Shown here: positions 37,313 through 43,383 of the stretch, in pieces
How the letters are laid out: each line of letters opens with the position of its first letter
Position numbering within the stretch: position 1 is the first letter of the stretch
From: Rhodospirillales bacterium
GTDB taxonomy: Bacteria > Pseudomonadota > Alphaproteobacteria > Rhodospirillales > UBA2165
DNA: 43,383 bases
Assembly: GCA_022823235.1 (NCBI GenBank)
Contig: JAJDXO010000060.1
Location: 1-43,383 of the forward strand
Direction: 5' to 3'
Made by a program: the position numbers and the translations under genes
The notes under the pieces: model-generated
The model's input: only the letters and a program-made list of their open reading frames with translations
Database searches by the model: none
Told to the model about the DNA's origin: nothing

Positions 37313-37636
37313 CTATAAATCAATCACTTCGCCGGACTTCTTAGCATATCGGACCTTGCGGCCGTCCTCCAGAGTCCGGTAGCCGACCCGCGTCGCGGTG
37401 GAGTCCCCGGGATCCACATGGGCGAGGTTGGACAGATGAATGGACGCTTCCTTCTCGACGATGCCGCCGGGATTGGATTGGGTCGGCCGGGTGTGGCGCC
37501 TGACCATGTTCACGCCCTGGACGATCGCCCGCATATCGGCCGGCAACATCTTCAGCACGTCGCCGGTCTTGCCCTTGTCGCGGCCGGCGAGGACGATCAC
37601 CTTGTCACCCTTGCGGAATTTGAGACGCTTGGTCAT
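37313..37636 (-). CDS. rplX: 50S ribosomal protein L24
   Basis: 107 residues. Assembly initiator of the large subunit. [71 protein letters not shown] is the full KOW-domain family pattern. Directly abuts rplN with no gap. Confidence 0.99.
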   Translation of the reverse strand: MTKRLKFRKGDKVIVLAGRDKGKTGDVLKMLPADMRAIVQGVNMVRRHTRPTQSNPGGIVEKEASIHLSNLAHVDPGDSTATRVGYRTLEDGRKVRYAKKSGEVIDL

Positions 37637-38005
37637 TTACAGCACCTCCGGCGCAAGAGAGATGATCTTCATGTAGTTCTTCTGGCGCAGTTCACGGGTC
37701 ACCGGGCCGAATATGCGGGTGCCGATGGGCTCGTTCTGCTGGTTGATCAGCACGGCGGCATTGTGATCGAAGCGGATCGCGCTGCCGTCGTTGCGGCGAA
37801 TTTCCTTCGCCGTCCGGACGATCACCGCGCGGTGCATCTCGCCCTTCTTCACCCGGCCCCGCGGAATCGCTTCCTTGACCGAAACCACGATGACGTCGCC
37901 GACCGAAGCGGTTTTCCGCTTCGAGCCGCCGAGAACCTTGATGCACTGAACCTTCCGGGCGCCCGAGTTATCGGCGACATCAAGGTTGGTTTGCATCTGA
38001 ATCAT
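37637..38005 (-). CDS. rplN: 50S ribosomal protein L14
   Basis: 122 residues, exact family length. [65 protein letters not shown] and the C-terminal ARELRxKxxMKIxSLAPEVL-type end are diagnostic. Bridges to 16S rRNA and contacts the L19/silencing-factor site. Confidence 0.99.
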   Translation of the reverse strand: MIQMQTNLDVADNSGARKVQCIKVLGGSKRKTASVGDVIVVSVKEAIPRGRVKKGEMHRAVIVRTAKEIRRNDGSAIRFDHNAAVLINQQNEPIGTRIFGPVTRELRQKNYMKIISLAPEVL

Positions 38006-38039
38006 TGCACCTTGCCTTTTCGCTTATGCCGAAGCCGCG

Positions 38040-38276
38040 CTACTGCGCCGCCTCGACGACTTCCCATCGTTTGCGTTTGGAAAGCGGCCGGCATTCCCGG
38101 ATGCTCACCACGTCACCGATCTTCTTCTCATTCGCCTCGTCGTGGGCGACATACTTCTTCGAGCGCTTGATGTACTTCTTGTACAGCGGGTGCTTGAAGC
38201 GGCGCTCCACGTTGACCACCACCGTCTTGTCCATCTTGTCGCTGACTACGACACCTTGCATGACACGCCTGGGCAT
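38040..38276 (-). CDS. rpsQ: 30S ribosomal protein S17
   Basis: 78 residues. Primary 16S rRNA-binding protein. [71 protein letters not shown] is the typical OB-fold sequence with GDxVxIxECRPLSKxKxW. Confidence 0.99.
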   Translation of the reverse strand: MPRRVMQGVVVSDKMDKTVVVNVERRFKHPLYKKYIKRSKKYVAHDEANEKKIGDVVSIRECRPLSKRKRWEVVEAAQ

Positions 38277-38290
38277 TGGTCTTGTTCTCC

Positions 38291-38488
38291 TTAACTCTCG
38301 GCGCCGGCTTTTTGGGCCGCGATCGTCTTGATGCGCGCGATATCCCGACGGACCTGCCGGACCCGGGCCGTATTCTCGAGCTGGCCGCTGGCCTGCTGGA
38401 AACGCAGGTTGAACGCCTCCTTGGTCAACTCTTCCAGCTGCTCGTCGAGTTCATCCATCGATTTGGAACGGACGTCCTGGGCTTTCAT
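38291..38488 (-). CDS. rpmC: 50S ribosomal protein L29
   Basis: 65 residues, two-helix protein near the exit tunnel that helps dock trigger factor and [49 protein letters not shown] contains the LxxLxxExFNLRFQxAxGQLENxxRxxxVRRxIARxKT family pattern. Confidence 0.98.
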   Translation of the reverse strand: MKAQDVRSKSMDELDEQLEELTKEAFNLRFQQASGQLENTARVRQVRRDIARIKTIAAQKAGAES

Positions 38489-38508
38489 CGTACTTTCCTC
38501 AAATTCCT

Positions 38509-38922
38509 CTAGGCGCCCAGCCGCTGCACGAACTTGGTCTGGTTCGGCAGTTTGGCGGCGGCCAGCTCAAAAGCGCGCCGGGCGACGGTCTCCGGCACAC
38601 CGTCAACCTCAAACATGATCCGGCCCGGCTTGACCCGGGCGACCCAGTATTCGGGTGTCCCCTTACCCTTACCCTGACGGACCTCGGCGGGCTTGGTCGA
38701 TACCGGCACGTCCGGAAAGATACGAATCCACACCCGGCCCGAGCGCTTCATGTGGCGGGTCAGAGTTCGCCGCGCGGCCTCGATCTGGCGCGAGGTAATC
38801 CGGCCCGGCGTCGTCGCCTTGAGGCCGAAGGAGCCGAAGTTCAGCGACGCCCCGCCCTTGGCGTGGCCGTGAATGCGGCCCTTGTGCGCCTTGCGGTATT
38901 TTGTGCGTTTCGGTTGCAGCAT
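38509..38922 (-). CDS. rplP: 50S ribosomal protein L16
   Basis: 137 residues. Lies by the A-site tRNA elbow and peptidyl-transferase centre. [52 protein letters not shown] is standard, as is the end [35 protein letters not shown]. One oddity: the usual VRMGKGKG loop, where Arg81 is hydroxylated in E. coli, reads VRQGKGKG here. Confidence 0.99.
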   Translation of the reverse strand: MLQPKRTKYRKAHKGRIHGHAKGGASLNFGSFGLKATTPGRITSRQIEAARRTLTRHMKRSGRVWIRIFPDVPVSTKPAEVRQGKGKGTPEYWVARVKPGRIMFEVDGVPETVARRAFELAAAKLPNQTKFVQRLGA

Positions 38923-38940
38923 GGTTCTGGCTTCCTGGTC

Positions 38941-39621
38941 CTAGCGCGCCGGCTGTTGCTCGACGGCGCGCTTATCGACGGCCATCGGGTCGTGCTCGAG
39001 GATTTCTCCGCGATAGACCCACACCTTGACGCCGCACGCGCCGTAGGTGGTCTGCGCCGTCGCCGTGCCGTAGTCGATGTCGGCGCGGAGCGTGTGCAGC
39101 GGCACCTGGCCCTCGCGGTACCACTCGGTCCGGGCGATTTCCGCGCCGCCCAGACGGCCCGCGCAGTTGATCCGAATGCCTTCGGCGCCCAGGCGCATGG
39201 CCGATTGCACGGCGCGCTTCATGGCGCGGCGGAAGGCGATCCGGCGCTCCAGCTGCTGGGCGATGTTTTCGGCCACCAGCGTCGCATCGATCTCCGGCTT
39301 GCGGATCTCGACGATGTTGAGGTTCACATCGGCGCCGGTGTGCCGGGACAGCTCGCGGCGCAGCACTTCGATATCGGCGCCCTTCTTGCCGATCACCACG
39401 CCCGGCCGGGCCGTATGGATGGTGATCCGCGCTTTCTTGGCGGGCCGCTCGATGACCACGCGGGACAGGCCGGCCTGATGCAGACGCTTGGTCAGCATCT
39501 CCCGGAGCTCCAGATCTTCATGGAGCAACTCTGCAAAATCGCCGTCGCCGGCGAACCACCGCGAATCCCAGGTGCGGTTGATCCCCAGCCGAAAGCCGAT
39601 GGGGTTGACCTTTTGACCCAT
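38941..39621 (-). CDS. rpsC: 30S ribosomal protein S3
   Basis: 226 residues from ATG 39621 ([24 protein letters not shown]), the invariant S3 start; its ATG shares one base with the rplV stop (TAATG). The KH domain (about 38-110) has [23 protein letters not shown], and the C-terminal domain [41 protein letters not shown]. Forms the mRNA entry pore with S4 and S5. Confidence 0.99.
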   Translation of the reverse strand: MGQKVNPIGFRLGINRTWDSRWFAGDGDFAELLHEDLELREMLTKRLHQAGLSRVVIERPAKKARITIHTARPGVVIGKKGADIEVLRRELSRHTGADVNLNIVEIRKPEIDATLVAENIAQQLERRIAFRRAMKRAVQSAMRLGAEGIRINCAGRLGGAEIARTEWYREGQVPLHTLRADIDYGTATAQTTYGACGVKVWVYRGEILEHDPMAVDKRAVEQQPAR

Positions 39622-40001
39622 TACGCCGTCTCCTCGCGTTCCCGCACAACAATGGTCAGATTGCTGAACGGTTTGAAAATTCGTCCGACCCGGCCGCGGG
39701 CGCGCGGGCGCCACCGCTTCATGACCAGATCCCGCCCGGCACTCGCCTCGGCCACATAAAGCCGGTCGATGTCGAGCTGCTGGTTGTTTTCCGCATTGGC
39801 GATCGCCGACTGCAGAACCTTCTTGACCTCACCGGCGATGCGGCGCTTGGAGAAAGTCAGCTCGCTGAGCGCCTTCTCGCAATCCATGCCGCGGATCGAC
39901 TGCGCGACCAGATTGATCTTTTGCGGGCTGGTCCGGATGAGGCGGCCATAGGCGCGCGCCTCGTTCTCGGCCAGCCGGCGGGGTGCGGATTTCTTGCCCA
40001 T
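39621..40001 (-). CDS. rplV: 50S ribosomal protein L22
   Basis: 126 residues from ATG 40001. Lines the peptide exit tunnel, where its beta-hairpin is the site of macrolide resistance. [59 protein letters not shown] and [41 protein letters not shown] are the family blocks. A longer frame to 40268 overlaps rpsS and is rejected. Confidence 0.99.
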   Translation of the reverse strand: MGKKSAPRRLAENEARAYGRLIRTSPQKINLVAQSIRGMDCEKALSELTFSKRRIAGEVKKVLQSAIANAENNQQLDIDRLYVAEASAGRDLVMKRWRPRARGRVGRIFKPFSNLTIVVREREETA

Positions 40002-40003
40002 CG

Positions 40004-40282
40004 TTACACCCTGCTCGCTTTCTTGTCGCCGGAGTGACCCGCATAGGTGCGGGTCGGCGAAAATTCGCCGAACTTGTGGCCGACCATGTTTTCGGTGACC
40101 AGCACCGGAATGAATTTCTGACCGTTGTAGACGCCGAAGGTCAGTCCGACGAATTGCGGCAGGATCGTCGAGCGCCGCGACCAGGTGCGGATCACATCGT
40201 TGCGCCCGGCGGCGCGTTGATTCTCCGCCTTGGTCAGCAGGTACTGATCGACGAACGGTCCCTTCCAAACAGAACGAGCCAC
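40004..40282 (-). CDS. rpsS: 30S ribosomal protein S19
   Basis: 92 residues, normal length. In the head with S13. [16 protein letters not shown] and [62 protein letters not shown] are invariant-type blocks. Confidence 0.99.
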   Translation of the reverse strand: MARSVWKGPFVDQYLLTKAENQRAAGRNDVIRTWSRRSTILPQFVGLTFGVYNGQKFIPVLVTENMVGHKFGEFSPTRTYAGHSGDKKASRV

Positions 40283-40292
40283 TCTTCTACTC

Positions 40293-41117
40293 CTAGCGCT
40301 TGCGCCGCCGCATGATCAGGCGGTCGGTCTTCTTGTTCGAGCGGGTGCGTTTGCCCTTGGTGGGCACGCCCCACGGCGTTACGGGATGGCGGCCGCCCGA
40401 CGAGCGGCCTTCGCCGCCGCCGTGGGGGTGATCCACCGGGTTCATCGCCACGCCGCGGACCGACGGGCGCTTGCCGAGCCAGCGTTTGCGGCCGGCCTTG
40501 CCGAGCTTGATGTTGGCCTGATCGGGGTTGGAGACGGCACCGATGGTGGCCATGCACTCGGCCCGGACCATGCGGATTTCGCCGGAGGTCAGGCGAAGCT
40601 GGGCATAGCCCTGGTCCTTGCCGATGAGCTGCACATAGGTTCCGGCCGATCGCGCCAACTGGCCGCCGGCGCCGGCCTTGAGCTCGACGTTGTGAATGAT
40701 CGTGCCAACCGGAATGTTCTGCATGGGCAGCGCATTGCCGGGCTTGATATCGGCCTTCTCGCCGGAAACGACGGTATCGCCGACGTTCAGGCGCTGCGGC
40801 GCCAGGATGTAGGACTTTTCGCCGTCCGCGTAGGTAATCAAAGCAATGAACGCCGAGCGGTTGGGATCGTACTCGATGCGCTCGACCGTCGCCGTCACGT
40901 CCAGCTTCCGGCGCTTGAAATCGACCTTGCGGTAGCGGCGCTTGTGACCGCCGCCCCGGCGCCGCGCGGTGATGCGGCCCGCGTTGTTGCGCCCGCCCTT
41001 CCCCGACAGGCCCTCCGTCAGGGACTTTTCCGGTTTGCCCTTGTACAGGCCGCCGCGGTCAACGATGACCAGCGACCGGCGGCCCGGCGAAGTGGGTTTA
41101 AATGTTTTCAGCGCCAT
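40293..41117 (-). CDS. rplB: 50S ribosomal protein L2
   Basis: 274 residues. Needed for subunit association and peptidyl transfer. [58 protein letters not shown] at the start and [52 protein letters not shown] at the end, with the conserved histidine of [10 protein letters not shown] near the catalytic centre. Confidence 0.99.
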   Translation of the reverse strand: MALKTFKPTSPGRRSLVIVDRGGLYKGKPEKSLTEGLSGKGGRNNAGRITARRRGGGHKRRYRKVDFKRRKLDVTATVERIEYDPNRSAFIALITYADGEKSYILAPQRLNVGDTVVSGEKADIKPGNALPMQNIPVGTIIHNVELKAGAGGQLARSAGTYVQLIGKDQGYAQLRLTSGEIRMVRAECMATIGAVSNPDQANIKLGKAGRKRWLGKRPSVRGVAMNPVDHPHGGGEGRSSGGRHPVTPWGVPTKGKRTRSNKKTDRLIMRRRKR

Positions 41118-41120
41118 GGA

Positions 41121-41444
41121 TCAAACACCCGTCGTCACATCAATGGAGTCGCCCTCGGCGAGAGTGACGATCGCTTTCTTGAAGTCGCCGCGCTTGCCGA
41201 TCTGGCCCCGGAAACGCTTTAGCTTGCCCTTCTGGCGAAGGGTGTTGACCGACGTCACCTTGACGTCGAACAGCCCTTCGACGGCGGCCTTGATCTCGGG
41301 CTTGGTCGCGCTCAGGGGCACTTTGAAACTGATCTGGTTGTGCTCGGTGATCACCGTCGATTTCTCGGTGATCAACGGAGACGAGATGACCTTGTACATC
41401 TGCTCCTTGGTGAGCGTCACGTTTCGGCCGCTGTACTTGCTCAT
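41121..41444 (-). CDS. rplW: 50S ribosomal protein L23
   Basis: 107 residues. Docking site at the exit tunnel for trigger factor and [87 protein letters not shown]. Overlaps the rplD stop by 4 bases. Confidence 0.99.
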   Translation of the reverse strand: MSKYSGRNVTLTKEQMYKVISSPLITEKSTVITEHNQISFKVPLSATKPEIKAAVEGLFDVKVTSVNTLRQKGKLKRFRGQIGKRGDFKKAIVTLAEGDSIDVTTGV

Positions 41445-42064
41445 TTGAGACGCTCCACCAGATGTTCCACCGCACCCTTGGTCAGCACCAGGGTGTCGCG
41501 GCGCATGATGTCGTAGACGTTTGCGCCCTGCTGGGGCAGCACGTCGAGGCCCATGATGTTGCCCGCCGCCTTGGAGAAATTCTCATCGACGGTCTCGCCG
41601 CCGATGATCAGCGCGGAGTTCCAGCCCAACTTATCGATCTGCTTGGCAAGGTCGCTGGTCCTGGCGGTCTTCGCCGCCACGTCGTCCAGCACCACCAGCT
41701 TGCCGTCGGCCTGCTTGGCGGACAGCGCCGACTTCAACGCCAATTTGCGAACCTTCTTGGGCAGCGAAAATGCATGGCTGCGGACGACCGGGCCGAACGC
41801 CTTGCCGCCGCCCCGCATATGCGGCGCCTTCTTGGCCACACCCTGGCGGGCCCGGCCGGTTCCCTTCTGACGGAACGGCTTGGCCCGGGAGCCGACGATC
41901 TCGTTCCGGTTCTTGGTCTTGCGGGTTCCCGCCCGGCGCTTGGCCAACTGCCAATTCACCGTGCGCGCGAGAAGGTCGGGGCGCGCCTCGCCGCCGAAGA
42001 CGGCATCGTCGAGCTCGATCTCGCCGACCTTCTTGTTATCTATGCTGATGACCGGGCACTTCAT
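41441..42064 (-). CDS. rplD: 50S ribosomal protein L4
   Basis: 207 residues. Lines the exit tunnel and, in gammaproteobacteria, controls the S10 operon. [72 protein letters not shown] is the conserved core including the tunnel loop. Starts 6 bases after rplC. Confidence 0.99.
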   Translation of the reverse strand: MKCPVISIDNKKVGEIELDDAVFGGEARPDLLARTVNWQLAKRRAGTRKTKNRNEIVGSRAKPFRQKGTGRARQGVAKKAPHMRGGGKAFGPVVRSHAFSLPKKVRKLALKSALSAKQADGKLVVLDDVAAKTARTSDLAKQIDKLGWNSALIIGGETVDENFSKAAGNIMGLDVLPQQGANVYDIMRRDTLVLTKGAVEHLVERLK

Positions 42065-42070
42065 GGCCGC

Positions 42071-42862
42071 TTAGTCCTTCTTCTCTTCTTCGTCCGTGCT
42101 CGCTTCGGAAGCTTCCTCCGCGGGGGCTTCCTCCGCCGCTTCCTCCGCCGGCGCGTCGTCTTCGGCCGGCGTCTCGGCAGCCGCCGCGCCGCCGCGAATG
42201 GCGCCCGGCAGCGGGGCTTCCTCCGGCAGCGCCTTCTTGATGGCGTCGCGGATCAGCACATAGCCGCCCTTGGAGCCGGGGACGGCGCCCTTGACCAGCA
42301 CCAGACCGCGATCCACGTCGGTGGAGACCACTTCCAGGTTCTGTTTGGTCACCTGGACGTCACCCAGCTGGCCGGCCATCTTCTTGCCCTTGAACACCTT
42401 GCCCGGGTCCTGGCATTGGCCGGTGGAGCCAAGCGCACGGTGGCTGACGGAGACGCCGTGCGACGCCCGCAAGCCGCCAAAGCCGTGGCGCTTCATGCCG
42501 CCGGCGAACCCCTTGCCCTTGGACGTGCCGATGGCATCGACGAACTGGCCATCGACGAAGTGATCGACGGTAAGCTCGGCGCCGACATCGATCATCGCGT
42601 CCTCGCCGACCCGGAACTCGGCCAGTTTGCGCTTGGGCTCGACCTTGGCCTTGGCGAAGTGGCCGCGCTGGGCCTTGGTGACATTCTTGACCTTGGCCGC
42701 GCCGACGCCGATCTGGACCGCGTTGTAGCCGTCCTTCTCGGTGGTGCGGTTGGCGACAACCTGGCAGTTGTCGACTTTCAGCACGGTCACGGGGATGTGC
42801 CGCCCGTCTTCGCCGAAGACAGCGCTCATGCCCAATTTCTGCGCGATCAATCCGGTTCGCAT
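42071..42862 (-). CDS. rplC: 50S ribosomal protein L3 with long acidic tail
   Basis: 263 residues from ATG 42862 ([20 protein letters not shown]), versus about 209 in E. coli. Early-assembling protein whose loop reaches the peptidyl-transferase centre: [40 protein letters not shown] holds the methylatable glutamine region. After about residue 210 comes an alanine/glutamate tail ([20 protein letters not shown] and further, ending STDEEEKKD), about 50 residues, likely disordered on the surface. Upstream in-frame ATG at 42898 lies inside the rpsJ gap and is not used. Confidence 0.98.
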   Translation of the reverse strand: MRTGLIAQKLGMSAVFGEDGRHIPVTVLKVDNCQVVANRTTEKDGYNAVQIGVGAAKVKNVTKAQRGHFAKAKVEPKRKLAEFRVGEDAMIDVGAELTVDHFVDGQFVDAIGTSKGKGFAGGMKRHGFGGLRASHGVSVSHRALGSTGQCQDPGKVFKGKKMAGQLGDVQVTKQNLEVVSTDVDRGLVLVKGAVPGSKGGYVLIRDAIKKALPEEAPLPGAIRGGAAAAETPAEDDAPAEEAAEEAPAEEASEASTDEEEKKD

Positions 42863-42872
42863 CGGTCTCGTC

Positions 42873-43184
42873 CTACAACTTGATCTCGACGTCCACACCG
42901 GAGGCGAGGTCGAGCTTCATCAGCGCGTCCACCGTTTCCGGGGTGGGGTCCAATATGTCCAGCACCCGCTTGTGGGTCCTGATCTCGAACTGCTCCCGCG
43001 ACTTCTTGTCGATGTGCGGGGACCGCAGCACGGTGTACTTCTCGATCTTGGTGGGCAGCGGGATGGGTCCCCGGACCTGTGCACCGGTACGCTTGGCCGT
43101 GTTGACGATCTCAATGGTCGACTGATCGAGCACGCGATGATCGAATGCCTTCAACCGGATCCGGATATTTTGACTGTCCACCAT
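42873..43184 (-). CDS. rpsJ: 30S ribosomal protein S10
   Basis: 103 residues, exact length. Also NusE, a transcription antitermination factor. [72 protein letters not shown] with the terminal GVDVEIKL is invariant. It opens the S10 segment, 59 bases after the tuf stop. Confidence 0.99.
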   Translation of the reverse strand: MVDSQNIRIRLKAFDHRVLDQSTIEIVNTAKRTGAQVRGPIPLPTKIEKYTVLRSPHIDKKSREQFEIRTHKRVLDILDPTPETVDALMKLDLASGVDVEIKL

Positions 43185-43203
43185 AATCTTGGTCCTAAAT
43201 GAC

Positions 43204-43229
43204 CTCGGCGCCCCCGAAGAGACGCCGAG
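43204..43229 (-). terminator. Hairpin between tuf and rpsJ
   Basis: CTCGGCG (43204-43210) and CGCCGAG (43223-43229) form a 7-base-pair stem with a 12-base loop. On the minus strand it is followed by GTCATTT, so T-richness is poor. It may partially terminate tuf transcription or serve as a processing site ahead of rpsJ. Confidence 0.5.
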
Positions 43230-43243
43230 AATCTGGTTTTCCC

Positions 43244-43383
43244 CTATTCAATAATGCTTGCGACGACGCCGGCGCCGACGGTCCGGCCGCCCTCGCGGAT
43301 GGCGAAGCGCAGGCCCTGGTCCATGGCGATCGGCTGGATCAGCTCAACCGTCATCGAGATGTTGTCGCCCGGCATCACCATCT
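43244..43383 (-). CDS. tuf: Elongation factor Tu, C-terminal fragment (cut by window edge)
   Basis: Only the last 45 residues lie in the window: [20 protein letters not shown], then [20 protein letters not shown] and ASIIE before TAG. This is domain III of EF-Tu, which carries aminoacyl-tRNA to the ribosome. Most of the gene lies beyond the right edge. Position directly before rpsJ is the standard str-S10 junction. Confidence 0.98.
   Translation of the reverse strand, partial: MVMPGDNISMTVELIQPIAMDQGLRFAIREGGRTVGAGVVASIIE

Overview
This window looks like chromosome from a GC-rich (roughly 60-65 percent) alphaproteobacterium, probably of the Rhodospirillales type. The evidence is an F1-ATPase assembly chaperone of the ATP12 family, adk inside the spc operon between secY and rpsM, tuf directly upstream of rpsJ, and a zinc-lid adenylate kinase. 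The species cannot be named from the sequence alone.

Layout. Bases 1-4258 carry a minus-strand operon (NADP malic enzyme with phosphotransacetylase-like tail, MgtE magnesium channel, small membrane protein). Bases about 4400-7870 form a visibly AT-richer accessory island ending at a tRNA-Leu(GAG) gene. It holds two convergent gene pairs: a YejK/NdpA-like protein plus a RelA/SpoT-type nucleotide synthetase domain protein (plus strand), and a Panacea (SocA-like) antitoxin-type protein plus a protein of unknown fold ending in a beta-clamp-binding-like motif (minus strand). Bases 8000-29060 are core metabolism and housekeeping: lipB, a GST, an EamA transporter, the two subunits of a propionyl-CoA-type carboxylase, two DUF1194 von Willebrand proteins flanking a plus-strand acyl-CoA synthetase/ketopantoate reductase/rhomboid trio, a DOPA-dioxygenase-family and a YciI-like protein, then a tightly overlapping minus-strand run crcB-rluC-HAD-asmA-atp12-pccB, and htrA-rarA. 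From 29149 to the right edge lies the S10-spc-alpha ribosomal superoperon, read leftwards from the 3' end of tuf to rplQ, with adk, secY and rpoA in it.

How it works together. The most interesting part is the island. The Panacea gene overlaps its partner by 4 nt (ATGA). The partner ends in QPDLF, which resembles the linear motif used to dock on the DnaN sliding clamp. This recalls Caulobacter SocAB, where SocB blocks replication by binding DnaN. Back to back with it is a RelA/SpoT-domain gene; Panacea antitoxins are also known partners of such toxins. Other signals are two TTGCAA boxes two helical turns apart upstream of the carboxylase alpha subunit, a strong TATAAT promoter inside the ribosomal cluster before rpsM, a hairpin-rich 20-bp-repeat-flanked spacer after lipB, and unusual low-complexity tails on L3, L15 and S5. 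All functional assignments come from reading motifs; no database search was run.
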